From a virus: a DNA stretch of 64,000 bases. Both the position numbers and the translations under genes were made by a program. The DNA is taken from positions 103,581-167,580 of the IMG/VR virus record IMGVR_UViG_3300002231_001563; one strand, 5' to 3'. Of this stretch, positions 26,588-35,193 are shown in pieces. Every line of letters begins with the position of its first letter. Positions within the stretch are counted from its first letter, which is position 1. Below the pieces are notes generated by a model. The model saw nothing but the letters and a program-made list of their open reading frames with translations, was not told the DNA's origin and searched no databases.

Positions 26588-29500
26588 GATCCCTTTTGTT
26601 GGATTACATGCACACAGTGTAGCTGGGAGCATCTTCGATGCTATTGGTTATCCTCAAGAGCATATGGACTTTGCCTTTGAGAATGGCATGGATGCCCTTG
26701 CTTTGACCGACCACGGAAATATGAACGGCTTGCCCCATCAAGTCATGCATGCCAAAAAAATGAGGGAGGAGGGGAGGAATTTCAAGCCCATCTTCGGTAT
26801 CGAGGCGTACTTCCTCCCCTCCCTTGATGACTGGCGCAATGACTACGAAGCGGCCAAAGAAGACAAGAAGAAGCGCAAGACTCTAAGCAAGGACGTGACT
26901 GCGACAACGGTTGAAGACGAAGATGCATCCAAAAAGCAAACCCGGAATATCCTCAATCGCCGCCGCCACCTGATCCTGTTAGCACAGGACCAAGAAGGCT
27001 TGAACAATCTCTTTGCAATGATCTCCGAATCCTTCGGTCCTGACAACTATTATCGATATCCGCGAGTTGACTATGCAACGCTCAAGAAGTACTGCAAGGG
27101 GGTCATAGGCGCCTCAGCTTGTCTTGGCGGTGTCTACGCTGGCAATTACTGGGAGAACCGCGAGGAAGGCGAATTAGCAGTCCTCAATGCTATGCGCGAA
27201 ACCACGAAACAGATGATTGATATCTTTGGGGATCGTTGGTATGGCGAACTTCAATGGAATAATATTCCCGAACAGCACAAACTCAATAAATACATCATCA
27301 AAATGCATGAGGAGTTTGGAATTGAGCTTATTTCAACATCAGACTCGCATTATCCAACGCCCGACTCTTGGAAGGACCGAGAGCTTTACAAGAAGCTTGG
27401 GTGGCTAGGTAAGCCACGGCCGGGCTACGAAAGCGCTGAACTTCCTGAGGGTGTAGAAGAGATTGGCTACGAGCTTTACCCGCGCAACGGCAATCAGATG
27501 TGGGAAGCATACAAGAAATATTCAGAATCTTGTGGTGTAGACTATGACGACGATCTGGTGATGAGGTCCATTACAAATACTTATCACATCGCTCATGAAC
27601 GAATCGCAGATTTCCTCCCGGATAACACTGTCCGTCTCCCTGATTTCGTTATTCCAGCCGGCGAGACAGCGGATTCGGCATTGGAGAAGTTTTGCATTGA
27701 GGGCCTGAGGCGCCTAGGCCTCCACGCTGATGAGAAATACACGGAACGCCTTCGCCAGGAACTTGGAGTAATTTCGGATCGAGGTTTTTCTAAGTATTTT
27801 TTGACCATGAATCAGGTTAGCCAAAAGGCAAACGAGGTGATGTTGGCCGGCCCTGGCCGAGGCTCGGCAGCTGGGTCTCTGGTGGCATATGCCCTAAACA
27901 TCACACAGGTCGACCCTCTAAAGTACGGTCTTCAGTTTTCTCGCTTTATGCGCGCCGACGCCACTGATTATCCGGATATTGATTACGATGTGTCGGACAG
28001 TATGGGACTCAAAGAGATGTTAATTAAATCATGGGGAGAGGACAAGGTAGCCCCTATCTCAAATTGGAACACACTGCAATTGAAAAGTCTAATCAAAGAT
28101 ATTTCTAAATTTTATGGTATTGAATTTAGGGAAGTCAATGATGTGACGTCTGTTATGTTATACGAAGCCATGGGCCCCGCCAAGATGCGCCATGGCATCA
28201 AGACGGGAATTTACTCTCCTACCTTCGAGGAAGTGATGGAATTCAGTGACACTCTGAAGAAATTCTTGGCCCGATATCCTCACGTCAAGACTCATGTTGA
28301 AGCTTTATATGGTCAAGTGAGATCCTGTTCTCGTCACGCCGGAGGCGTCGTCATCGGCGAAGACCTCAACAGTAGAATGCCCCTTATTAATTCCGGAGGA
28401 GTTCGCCAGACTCCTTGGTCAGAGGGTCAAAACGTACGCCACCTGGAGCCAATGGGCTTTATTAAATTTGATGTACTGGGCCTCTCTACTCTAAAGATGA
28501 TCGAGGGTGCAATCTATCACATTTTGCGCCGCCATCATGGCATTGAGAATCCCTCCTTCACTGACATTAAAGAATTTTACGACAAAAATCTTCATCCGGA
28601 TGTGATGGACTTCGGAGATCAAAATGTTTATGAGAATATTTTTCACAAAGGAAAGTGGGCGGGAGTCTTCCAGTTTACTGAAACGGGCGCGCAGAACTTC
28701 TGTAGGCTCGCAAAGCCCACTAATTTGATTGACCTTGCTGCTATTACCTCCATTTATCGCCCTGGACCCTTGGGCGCGAATGTGCACAATGATTATGTGG
28801 AAGCTAAACGTCGACCCCACCTGCTTAAATTTATTAATGAGGAGCATCGCTCTGTGACGGAGGAGACCTTCGGCTTCTTAATCTTTCAGGAGCAAATCGC
28901 CGAACTGGCCCATAGACTAGGGAAAGACCTTTCTCTGGATGAAGGAAATGCTCTTCGCAAAGTCTTGACCAAAAAGGGCACAGGGAAGGAGGCAAAGGTT
29001 AAGCGCGCCCTCCATAAGAAGTTTGTTGAGGGGTGTATCGAAAAAGGTTTACAGCAACGTACAGGCGAGAGGTTATGGGAGACATTTGAATACTTCTCAG
29101 GATATGGCTTTAATAAATCTCACGCTGTCTCCTACTGCATCATTTCTTTTCAGTGTGCGTGGCTGTTGAACTATTATCAGGTTGAGTGGCTCGCGGCTTT
29201 CTTAGATAAAGAGCCTGAAACGAGAAAAGAGAAGGCAATCAATATTGCTAAATCTTTCGGCCTTGGAATCAAGAGTCTTGATGTCAATTCTTCCGGACGT
29301 GTTTGGGAAATTTCAAAAGACGGGTCCATGCTCATTCAGCCCCTTTCTTCTATCAAGGGCTTGGGCGACGCCGCCATTGATCAAATACTCGCTCATCGAC
29401 CTTTCGCCAACGTAGAAGAGTTTATTTTTAATGAAAAAATAACTTATTCTAAACTTAATAAGAAGAGTTTGGATGTATTGTGCCGCTCGGGTACCCTGAA

Positions 29501-29999
29501 TGGTCTTATCGATACGCGCTTTACTGGAGGTAAGCATTTTTGGTCTGCAATTTGTGTTGATCGCCCTAGAAAAGAAAAACATCTTTTAGAAAATATAGAA
29601 GCATACGCACCAGAGGGAGATTTTTCTGACGAAGAGAAGATTGGATACTTGGTTGAGTTAACAGGAGTTTTCCCATTCAACCGAGTCATGAAACCCGAGA
29701 TATACGAACAATTAAACGCGGCTTTAATACCCCCCATTGCCAACTATGACCCAGAGCTTTGTGAGGTTGTGTGGTTTATTCCGCGCAAGGTGGTTCCCAA
29801 GAAGACAAAAAATGGGAAACCTTACTGGATTCTGGAGGTCATCGATGACACCAATAGCTTGACAAAGATTCGCTGTTGGGGAGTGAGAGACCATGATCGC
29901 ATCCACGTCAACAAGCCATACATGGCCAAGCTAGAGCACAATGAGAAGTGGGGCTTTTCCACTAGAAGTTTAAGAAGAAATTTTAGAATTTTAGCTTGA
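26577..29999 (+). CDS. DNA polymerase III alpha-type polymerase (DnaE-like) with PHP domain
   Basis: About 1,140 residues, similar to bacterial DnaE (~1,160). The N-terminal PHP domain has 'VGLHAHSVAGSIFDA', 'ALALTDHGNMNG' and 'PIFGIEAYF'. The palm has 'AGPGRGSAAGSLVAYAL' (~424) and the two-aspartate motif 'DYPDIDYDVSD' (~465); later are 'CSRHAGGVVIG', 'IYRPGPLGANV' and 'LIFQEQIAELAH', with fingers helices to ~880. The C-terminus includes an OB-like strand set ('WILEVIDDTNSLTKIRCWG') but is short. This is probably the main replicase. ATG 26577 has TAGGAG six bases upstream. It is unusual for a T4-like phage, which normally has a family-B polymerase. Confidence 0.9.
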   Translation: MKSEIPFVGLHAHSVAGSIFDAIGYPQEHMDFAFENGMDALALTDHGNMNGLPHQVMHAKKMREEGRNFKPIFGIEAYFLPSLDDWRNDYEAAKEDKKKRKTLSKDVTATTVEDEDASKKQTRNILNRRRHLILLAQDQEGLNNLFAMISESFGPDNYYRYPRVDYATLKKYCKGVIGASACLGGVYAGNYWENREEGELAVLNAMRETTKQMIDIFGDRWYGELQWNNIPEQHKLNKYIIKMHEEFGIELISTSDSHYPTPDSWKDRELYKKLGWLGKPRPGYESAELPEGVEEIGYELYPRNGNQMWEAYKKYSESCGVDYDDDLVMRSITNTYHIAHERIADFLPDNTVRLPDFVIPAGETADSALEKFCIEGLRRLGLHADEKYTERLRQELGVISDRGFSKYFLTMNQVSQKANEVMLAGPGRGSAAGSLVAYALNITQVDPLKYGLQFSRFMRADATDYPDIDYDVSDSMGLKEMLIKSWGEDKVAPISNWNTLQLKSLIKDISKFYGIEFREVNDVTSVMLYEAMGPAKMRHGIKTGIYSPTFEEVMEFSDTLKKFLARYPHVKTHVEALYGQVRSCSRHAGGVVIGEDLNSRMPLINSGGVRQTPWSEGQNVRHLEPMGFIKFDVLGLSTLKMIEGAIYHILRRHHGIENPSFTDIKEFYDKNLHPDVMDFGDQNVYENIFHKGKWAGVFQFTETGAQNFCRLAKPTNLIDLAAITSIYRPGPLGANVHNDYVEAKRRPHLLKFINEEHRSVTEETFGFLIFQEQIAELAHRLGKDLSLDEGNALRKVLTKKGTGKEAKVKRALHKKFVEGCIEKGLQQRTGERLWETFEYFSGYGFNKSHAVSYCIISFQCAWLLNYYQVEWLAAFLDKEPETRKEKAINIAKSFGLGIKSLDVNSSGRVWEISKDGSMLIQPLSSIKGLGDAAIDQILAHRPFANVEEFIFNEKITYSKLNKKSLDVLCRSGTLNGLIDTRFTGGKHFWSAICVDRPRKEKHLLENIEAYAPEGDFSDEEKIGYLVELTGVFPFNRVMKPEIYEQLNAALIPPIANYDPELCEVVWFIPRKVVPKKTKNGKPYWILEVIDDTNSLTKIRCWGVRDHDRIHVNKPYMAKLEHNEKWGFSTRSLRRNFRILA

Positions 30000-30024
30000 C
30001 AAATGAATTCAGAAAGGCTATAAT
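29996..30024 (+). promoter_or_regulatory. Promoter for small gene and PurA-like gene
   Basis: TTGACA at 29996-30001 (overlapping the polymerase stop), 17 bases, TATAAT at 30019-30024. It stands 34 bases before the start at 30058. Confidence 0.8.
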
Positions 30025-30057
30025 AAAGTATAGTAAAACAAACCATGAGGAGGTTGT

Positions 30058-30246
30058 GTGAAATTCACAAATGTAATTACTAAAATCGATTTTGAACAAG
30101 ATGATATCCGCCAAGCACTTGCTGATTATATAGATTTTTATCATCATAAGCCGGATTTAGCAGCCAGCATCCGCAAAAACTCGTTCAAGGTCACCAGTTC
30201 TCCTACGGGAAAATTCAGTATTAAAGTGAAAACAGAGGTGGGCTGA
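30058..30246 (+). CDS. Small hypothetical protein
   Basis: A 62-residue protein starting at GTG, with GAGGAGG seven bases upstream. It has a charged mixed strand-helix composition ('MKFTNVITKIDFEQDDIR', then basic 'IRKNSFKVTSSPTGKFSIKVK'). It is a leading gene for the PurA-like gene and shares a base with its start. No family recognised. Confidence 0.55.
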   Translation: MKFTNVITKIDFEQDDIRQALADYIDFYHHKPDLAASIRKNSFKVTSSPTGKFSIKVKTEVG

Positions 30247-31247
30247 TGCTAAGAGTGGATGTTATCGTGGGCGCCCAATATGGTGATGAGGGAAAGGGAA
30301 AAGTAACTCATCACTTGTTGAGGGAGGGGGACTATACTCATTGTGTAAGATATAATGGCGGCTGCAATGCCGGCCATACCATCTATCATCAGGGAGAGAA
30401 ATTTGTTACCCACCATATTCCCGCTGGGGTCTTTTTTGGAAAGCGGTGCATTATAGGCCCGGGCTGTGTAGTCGATATCCACAAATTTTTTACAGAGCTT
30501 CAAATGCTCAATGCGGCAGGCATTAATACTGACGGCAAGGTGTATATCGCCAAGAACGCCCACATTATTCAAGAGGATCATTTCGAACAGGACTCTACCG
30601 AAACCCGTATTGGTACTACGCGCACTGGAAACGGCCCTTGCTATGCAGCTAAGTATGGAAGAAATGGTGCTCAAGCTAAAGACTTCGCCATTCTACAGCC
30701 CTTCTTGATAGATATGTACGAGGAGTTCTTTTATCGCAGCCCCAATGCTACGGTCCTGTGTGAAGGCGCTCAAGGCTTCGGCCTCGATATTGACTGGGGA
30801 GATTATCCCTATGTAACAAGTAGTCATTGCACTACAGCTGGGGCGCTCTTGAATGGCTTCCCACCGCGCTCATTGCGCCATGTTTATGGGGTAGCAAAAG
30901 CCTATGAGACTTATGTAGGCGCTAAAGACTTCCAACCTGAAGATGAAATCTTTGAAGCGTTGCAGGTCGCTGGAGATGAGTTTGGTGCCACCACGGGCCG
31001 CAAGCGTCAGTGTAACTGGCTTGATTTAAGCAAGATTCATCAGGCCGTCAATTTAAATGGAGTCACGCATTTAGTGATTAATAAGATGGATATATTGGAA
31101 AAGCTCGACAAATGGGTGGTATATGTGGGGGCCAAAGGCGACAATGCAATCTTCACTTTCCCTAATCGCACTCAATTTTGTGATTATATTTCTCATTATT
31201 TCCAGGACATCTACGTCACATTTTCGGACTCTCCTGAAAAAATTTAA
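30246..31247 (+). CDS. Adenylosuccinate synthetase-like protein (short PurA / PurZ0 type)
   Basis: A 333-residue enzyme, much shorter than bacterial PurA (~430) and like archaeal PurA and phage PurZ/PurZ0. Motifs: 'GAQYGDEGKGK' (residues 9-19) keeping the catalytic Asp14, 'NGGCNAGHT' (37-45) with the catalytic His44, 'IIGPGCVVD', 'IGTTRTGNGPCY', 'CEGAQGFGLDIDWGDYPYVT', 'GATTGRKRQCNWLDL' and 'LVINKMDIL'. The ordinary C-terminal GTP-binding end is reduced to 'VTFSDSPEKI'. PurA joins IMP to aspartate; PurZ-type homologues act on dGMP to make 2-aminoadenine DNA. Retention of Asp14 and absence of datZ/mazZ-like genes here argue for PurA or PurZ0 activity, but substrate is uncertain. Confidence 0.82.
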   Translation: MLRVDVIVGAQYGDEGKGKVTHHLLREGDYTHCVRYNGGCNAGHTIYHQGEKFVTHHIPAGVFFGKRCIIGPGCVVDIHKFFTELQMLNAAGINTDGKVYIAKNAHIIQEDHFEQDSTETRIGTTRTGNGPCYAAKYGRNGAQAKDFAILQPFLIDMYEEFFYRSPNATVLCEGAQGFGLDIDWGDYPYVTSSHCTTAGALLNGFPPRSLRHVYGVAKAYETYVGAKDFQPEDEIFEALQVAGDEFGATTGRKRQCNWLDLSKIHQAVNLNGVTHLVINKMDILEKLDKWVVYVGAKGDNAIFTFPNRTQFCDYISHYFQDIYVTFSDSPEKI

Positions 31248-31255
31248 ATTAAAGC

Positions 31256-31284
31256 TTGACATGGCATAGCAAACATGTTATATT
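31256..31284 (+). promoter_or_regulatory. Promoter (TTGACA-N17-TATATT, extended -10)
   Basis: TTGACA at 31256-31261, 17 bases, TATATT at 31279-31284 with TGT just before it. It lies nine bases after the PurA-like stop and 26 bases before the next start at 31310. This is why an in-frame TTG start at 31256 is not accepted. Confidence 0.75.
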
Positions 31285-31309
31285 ATTAAAACAAACAAAA
31301 GGAATAAGC

Positions 31310-31624
31310 ATGACTAGTGGTTTTGAAATTTTTGAAAACGTCGTAGAGATTCACCAACAGGAGTTGGATGTGGAAGAGAACAGTAGGGAGGCCCGAATGG
31401 TAGAATATGTTCGCTCCCTCGCCACCCTAGAAGAGGCCATGGAGCCATACAAGGAACAAAAGCGAGAACTTAAAAAAGAATACAAAGAACAGGGCTGGCT
31501 TACTGGAGACGAAATTTCAACTACAGTAAAGGCTTATCGCATGATGAAGTCAAAATCTTTCGATATTGATGAATTCAACAAAATATTCACCACTTTAACA
31601 CAACTTTCAGGAGAAAATACATGA
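31310..31624 (+). CDS. Hypothetical coiled-coil protein
   Basis: A 104-residue protein with AAAGGAAT ahead of ATG 31310. It is mostly helical and charged ('VRSLATLEEAMEPYKEQ', then KRELKKEYKEQGWL). It overlaps the helix-turn-helix gene by four bases. Function unknown; the layout suggests a small regulatory or structural protein. Confidence 0.55.
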   Translation: MTSGFEIFENVVEIHQQELDVEENSREARMVEYVRSLATLEEAMEPYKEQKRELKKEYKEQGWLTGDEISTTVKAYRMMKSKSFDIDEFNKIFTTLTQLSGENT

Positions 31625-31899
31625 AACGAAAACCTCTAACCACCATCGACGATATCACAGTTTATAATGTAGATTTTGTCAAGGCATGGCAGACCTCATC
31701 ATCTGCTCGCGAAGTTTGCAAAAAGCTTCACATTGTTGAGTCTACCGACGCATGCCGCAAAGTGTCAAATTTAGCCTCTCGCCTTCGCATCAAGGGAGTG
31801 CCGATGCGCAAGTTCAAGGGGGGCTCTTCATCCATACATTCCCCTCAAGATTATTCCGATTTGGCCGACTTGGCCCGCGAATTTAAGGAGAATCGCTAA
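31621..31899 (+). CDS. Small helix-turn-helix protein
   Basis: A 92-residue protein. The segment 'FVKAWQTSSSAREVCKKLHI' continued by 'ACRKVSNLASRLRIKGVPM' resembles the small phage HTH proteins that detect a helix-turn-helix via 'SSAREV..L....A..K.S.LA..LR.KGV'. It could bind DNA and regulate nearby genes. It starts at an overlapping ATGA junction and lies one base before dUTPase. Confidence 0.55.
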   Translation: MKRKPLTTIDDITVYNVDFVKAWQTSSSAREVCKKLHIVESTDACRKVSNLASRLRIKGVPMRKFKGGSSSIHSPQDYSDLADLAREFKENR

Positions 31900-31900
31900 G

Positions 31901-32434
31901 ATGATTTTAGAATATCACCGTACGAGGCCAGATGCCATCCCTCCCACTCGGGCTAATCCGTCCGATGCGGGCCTAGACGTCCACTTCAATCCCGATGATG
32001 TGGCCCTCCAGGGTCTCTACCTGGATCCGGGGGAAAGCAAGCTGTTCTCTACAGGATTAAAATTCGGGGTACCACACGGCTACATGCTCGAAGTAAAGAA
32101 CCGGAGCGGCAACGCATCAAAGCGCAGTCTCTTGGTGGGCGCCTGCGTAATCGACTCGGGATATGACGGTGAAGTCTTTGTTAATCTACATAATGTGGGA
32201 AAAGAAAGACAATTTATCAACCGGGGAATGAAAATTGCACAAATTGTAATGGTTCCTGTCGTCCACTTCAGGGCCTTGGAGAGTGCAACTGATAATCTGT
32301 ACAGCTGGTACCCCATCACTATGAGTGACCGAGGGCAAGGAGCACTGGGCTCAACAGACCAGAAGCTCCCCGCCTCGGCCATCAACCCCTTTGACCTGCC
32401 CAAAAATTGGGAATTGGGAGATCCACAAAAATGA
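31901..32434 (+). CDS. dUTPase
   Basis: A 177-residue dUTP nucleotidohydrolase that keeps uracil out of DNA and supplies dUMP. The five motifs of trimeric dUTPases are visible: 'PSDAGLDVHF' (~21-30), 'VKNRSGNASK' (~64, Arg-Ser), 'GACVIDSGYDGEVFVNL' (~78-94), 'INRGMKIAQIVMVPV' (~104) and a C-terminal 'GQGALGSTD' (~145). Motif 5 is close to the usual GGFGSTG but replaces Phe with Leu. A tail of ~25 residues follows. It is next to the GuaB-like gene in a nucleotide-metabolism operon. Confidence 0.9.
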   Translation: MILEYHRTRPDAIPPTRANPSDAGLDVHFNPDDVALQGLYLDPGESKLFSTGLKFGVPHGYMLEVKNRSGNASKRSLLVGACVIDSGYDGEVFVNLHNVGKERQFINRGMKIAQIVMVPVVHFRALESATDNLYSWYPITMSDRGQGALGSTDQKLPASAINPFDLPKNWELGDPQK

Positions 32435-33465
32435 TTCTTCGCGAAGGTCTATCCTATGATGACGTCCTTTTGGTACCACAATATTCCGATATTGTGAGCC
32501 GCCGCGAAGTCGAGATTGGGAATTCCCTAGGTGAAGATTTATATTTTAGGCTTCCTGTATTTTCTTCGCCGATGGATACCGTCACCGGCCAGCAGATGGC
32601 GGTGTCTATGAGTGACTCAGGCGGCCTAGGAGTCATCCACCGCTATAATTCCATAGAAGAGCAAGTGGCTCTCTGTAGTCACATCCATTCCAAAGGGGCC
32701 ATAGCGGCAGCTGCCATCGGGGTGAGCGGAGATAGTTTCGAGCGCGCACATGAACTGGCTCTTGCCGGTGCACAAATACTATGTGTGGACGTAGCTCATG
32801 GCCATCACACACTTATGCGCAAGGCTATCCCTAAGATAAGGGAGATAGTCGGCCCGGCGATTCACATCATGGCGGGCAATGTGGCCACTAAGCATGGCTT
32901 TGAAGACTTGGCTCATTGGGGCGCTGATTCTGTGCGATGTAATATTGGCGGAGGATCTATCTGCTCTACGCGGATTGAGACTGGTCACGGCGTCCCCGGT
33001 CTACAGACTATTTTTGATTGCTTCAGGGCAGATATTTCACGCGATGTGAAAATTATTGCAGATGGAGGTATAAGAAATAGCGGAGATATTGTCAAGGCCC
33101 TAGCGGCAGGAGCAGATTTTGTTATGGTAGGGTCGTTGCTCGCTGGCACAAACGAGGCTCCCGGTTCCATTATCCAGACTTTAGAGGGACGTCTCTATAA
33201 AGCCTATCGTGGGATGGCCAGCAAGGAGGCCCAACATGACTGGCGCGGTAAGCATAGTTCTAATGAGGGCATTTCTACCAGCGTACCATGCACTGGCCCT
33301 GTGGCCGACATTCTTGAGGACCTTGCAAGCGGCATCCGCAGCGGCTTCTCGTATTCAGGCGCCCGCAATATACTAGAACTGCAAAGCAACGCTGAGTTTA
33401 TTCGCCAAACTAGTTCTGGCCAACGCGAAAGTGCAACTCATATTCTTGGTAGAGCCAATGAGTGA
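32431..33465 (+). CDS. IMP dehydrogenase/GMP reductase family protein (no CBS domains)
   Basis: A 344-residue barrel enzyme. Its start 'REGLSYDDVLLVPQYSDI' is IMPDH-like, then 'SSPMDTVTG', 'IAAAAIGV', 'CVDVAHGHH', and the catalytic 'GGGSICSTRIETGHGVP' with Cys178. 'KIIADGGIRNSGDIVKALAAGADFVMVGSLLAG' and the flap 'YRGMASKEAQ' follow. The expected IMPDH CBS region is absent, as in GMP reductase. C-terminal 'GIRSGFSYSGA..ILELQ..AEFIRQTSSG' fits both. It could convert GMP to IMP (with PurA giving AMP) or IMP to XMP. It lies four bases into dUTPase's stop. Confidence 0.82.
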   Translation: MILREGLSYDDVLLVPQYSDIVSRREVEIGNSLGEDLYFRLPVFSSPMDTVTGQQMAVSMSDSGGLGVIHRYNSIEEQVALCSHIHSKGAIAAAAIGVSGDSFERAHELALAGAQILCVDVAHGHHTLMRKAIPKIREIVGPAIHIMAGNVATKHGFEDLAHWGADSVRCNIGGGSICSTRIETGHGVPGLQTIFDCFRADISRDVKIIADGGIRNSGDIVKALAAGADFVMVGSLLAGTNEAPGSIIQTLEGRLYKAYRGMASKEAQHDWRGKHSSNEGISTSVPCTGPVADILEDLASGIRSGFSYSGARNILELQSNAEFIRQTSSGQRESATHILGRANE

Positions 33466-33787
33466 GTATGGCAAAAATCAAAAACGCATCTCTTTCATGG
33501 ATACCGATAAGAGAAATGCCGATTTTCTAATCAAACTGAAACACGATGGACTCACCAAGACTAAATTCTTCAGAGCTATTTTAAGCGGGTATCTGGAGGA
33601 AGATGGGTTAATGGGGGAATTTATTTCTACTTATAAAAAGAAAAGTGGCTCTCAAAGTAAAAATAAAATTAAAATAGTAGAGAAATCAAGAGAGGAGGCC
33701 ACCCAGGTGGAGAAGAAATTCGGCCTAGCCGAAGGAGAAATTGAAAGTATATTTGATATTTTAGAAAAAGAACATCCAGATTTATAA
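33458..33787 (+). CDS. Small CopG-like/hypothetical protein
   Basis: A 109-residue protein starting at ATG 33458 within the previous stop region. It has 'KNQKRISFMDTDKRNADF' and 'LKHDGLTKTKFFRAILSGYLEE', a pattern of short phage proteins with a ribbon-helix-like N-terminus and a 'T..KFFR..L.GYL' helix, followed by a charged tail. Possible transcriptional regulator. A terminator overlaps its 3' end. Confidence 0.5.
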   Translation: MSEYGKNQKRISFMDTDKRNADFLIKLKHDGLTKTKFFRAILSGYLEEDGLMGEFISTYKKKSGSQSKNKIKIVEKSREEATQVEKKFGLAEGEIESIFDILEKEHPDL

Positions 33788-33802
33788 ACTTTCTGGATTT
33801 TT
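33774..33802 (+). terminator. Rho-independent terminator ending nucleotide operon
   Basis: A 7-bp stem (ATCCAGA / TCTGGAT) with an 11-base loop, followed by five T. It overlaps the stop of the gene ending at 33787 and precedes the candidate late promoter at 33815. Confidence 0.65.
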
Positions 33803-33814
33803 AAAAAATCAAAT

Positions 33815-33828
33815 ACTATTTATTAATA
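33815..33828 (+). promoter_or_regulatory. Candidate late promoter motif (ACTATTTATTAATA)
   Basis: One of four ACTATTTA-type sites seen just ahead of genes. It lies 44 bases before the acidic structural-type gene at 33872, immediately after a terminator. No TTGACA is present upstream. Function is inferred from repetition and place. Confidence 0.4.
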
Positions 33829-33871
33829 ACAAGAGTAAAACCCCGCCAGGTGGTATTTAGGAGATTTTAAA

Positions 33872-34699
33872 ATGAGCAAGAAGAACCTTTTGAATGAAGG
33901 AACTATTAAACAATTTGGCAAATTAGCCAACATTAATGCGACCTTGACGTCTAACTTTATCGAAGAGAATTTCGCACAAACAGGCCTTCAAGAGGATGAA
34001 GTAGATGTGCTCGATGATATTGCAGCGGAAGAGGACGCCGAAGAGGCCATGGCCGATGCAGACGCTCTAGAAGATGAGGCAGACGCGATGGAAGATGAGG
34101 CGCAAGACGATCTTGCCGCCGCAGAAATAGGCGCCGCAGACGATGCTGAGTCGCTAGTTATGTCCATCGTTGGCGATATTCAACAATTGGCGCAGCTGGC
34201 TGGAGTTGAGGTGGATGTGGAATCCGAAGAAGAGATTGAAATTGACGATGAGATTGATATCGATGGTGACATCGAAGATATGGACGTTGATATGGACGTT
34301 GAAGAGACCCTTGAAGAAATGATTGGAGGAATCTTAGGCGAAGAAACCCATGACGAGAAAGAGCGGAGAAACATTCGGAATAACGAAAAGCACATCGCCC
34401 GCCTTCGACACGACGACGAGGAAGATGCTGGAGATATGCGCAATGAAGGTGACAAGAAGGGCGACCCATCAAAGACGCGCCCTGGTGACGAAGATTACGA
34501 AGCTCATGAGGGTAGCAAATCCAAGACACATCCCGGCGAAAAAGACTTCACTACTAAAAAAGGCGACAAACTAAAAGTTGGCTCTGGTAAGTGGGGTTCT
34601 AAGCCCGGTGATAAAGCTTATGTTAATGAAAGGCTAGTCCAAGAAGTACTCCAAAGAGTCAAGACGCGCCTAGCTTCACTTTCAAAGTCAAGAAAATAA
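33872..34699 (+). CDS. Acidic structural/scaffold-type protein
   Basis: A 275-residue protein. After 'MSKKNLLNEGTIKQFGKLA', residues ~45-155 are almost wholly Asp/Glu/Ala/Met ('EEDAEEAMADADALEDE', 'ESEEEIEIDDEIDIDGD'), and residues ~165-260 switch to a basic and polar part with 'GDKK', 'KTRPGDEDYEAHEG', 'KTHPGEKDF' and 'SKPGDKAY' repeats. The 'LLNE.TI..F.KLA.I' leader is seen on phage virion and core proteins. It is probably a virion or scaffolding component. GGAG stands before the ATG. Confidence 0.5.
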   Translation: MSKKNLLNEGTIKQFGKLANINATLTSNFIEENFAQTGLQEDEVDVLDDIAAEEDAEEAMADADALEDEADAMEDEAQDDLAAAEIGAADDAESLVMSIVGDIQQLAQLAGVEVDVESEEEIEIDDEIDIDGDIEDMDVDMDVEETLEEMIGGILGEETHDEKERRNIRNNEKHIARLRHDDEEDAGDMRNEGDKKGDPSKTRPGDEDYEAHEGSKSKTHPGEKDFTTKKGDKLKVGSGKWGSKPGDKAYVNERLVQEVLQRVKTRLASLSKSRK

Positions 34700-34763
34700 T
34701 TTATCAAACACCTGATTGCCTCGATGATGTTTACGTCGGGGCCTTCGTGCATTTGGAGTAGGC

Positions 34764-35165
34764 ATGAATACTGCATTGATTTTCGTGGCCGGTATTTTGT
34801 GCGGCGCTTTTAGTTACCGAGCATATATGGTTCTCACGGGCGCCTCTCTGAATATTCGGATGTTTCGTATGGCCGAACTCTATTGTCTCCGCATGCTGGT
34901 GATGTGTGTCGAGGACGCCATATTCATCAAAGAAAGTAAACACAAAGTAATGAAAGGATTACACGTTTTCAGCGACGAACAGCGCGAACACATGAGGAAA
35001 GACGATGAATACAATCTCAAGAGATGGCAGGATGCGGCCATCAAAATGTTGATTCAGATTTATCCTCCCCTCTATCGTCATCTTATCCAATATGATGATT
35101 GGGATTCGGCTATGGTGTGGCTCAATGCCAATATGAAAAAAATACTTGACAAATCTTCTGGATAA
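34764..35165 (+). CDS. Membrane-anchored hypothetical protein
   Basis: A 133-residue protein with an N-terminal hydrophobic segment 'ALIFVAGILCGAFSYRAYMVLTG' (residues 4-26) as the likely membrane anchor, followed by a long helical, Met-rich cytoplasmic or periplasmic part. TTGGAG lies before the ATG. Its 3' end carries the promoter for the following gene. Function unknown. Confidence 0.55.
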   Translation: MNTALIFVAGILCGAFSYRAYMVLTGASLNIRMFRMAELYCLRMLVMCVEDAIFIKESKHKVMKGLHVFSDEQREHMRKDDEYNLKRWQDAAIKMLIQIYPPLYRHLIQYDDWDSAMVWLNANMKKILDKSSG

Positions 35166-35174
35166 GGTTATACT
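35146..35174 (+). promoter_or_regulatory. Promoter (TTGACA-N17-TATACT)
   Basis: TTGACA at 35146-35151 inside the end of the preceding gene, 17 bases, TATACT at 35169-35174. It precedes the small gene at 35194 and the ClpP-like gene. Confidence 0.7.
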
Positions 35175-35193
35175 TATATAGTGGAGAAAATTT

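Noticed and set aside
30246-31247. Direct call of PurZ (2-aminoadenine synthesis)
   Set aside because: The PurA catalytic Asp is kept and no DatZ or MazZ gene is visible, so the substrate is left open.
34700-34763. Possible terminator after the acidic protein gene
   Set aside because: GCCTCGA/TCGGGGC can pair with a G-T, but no T run follows.
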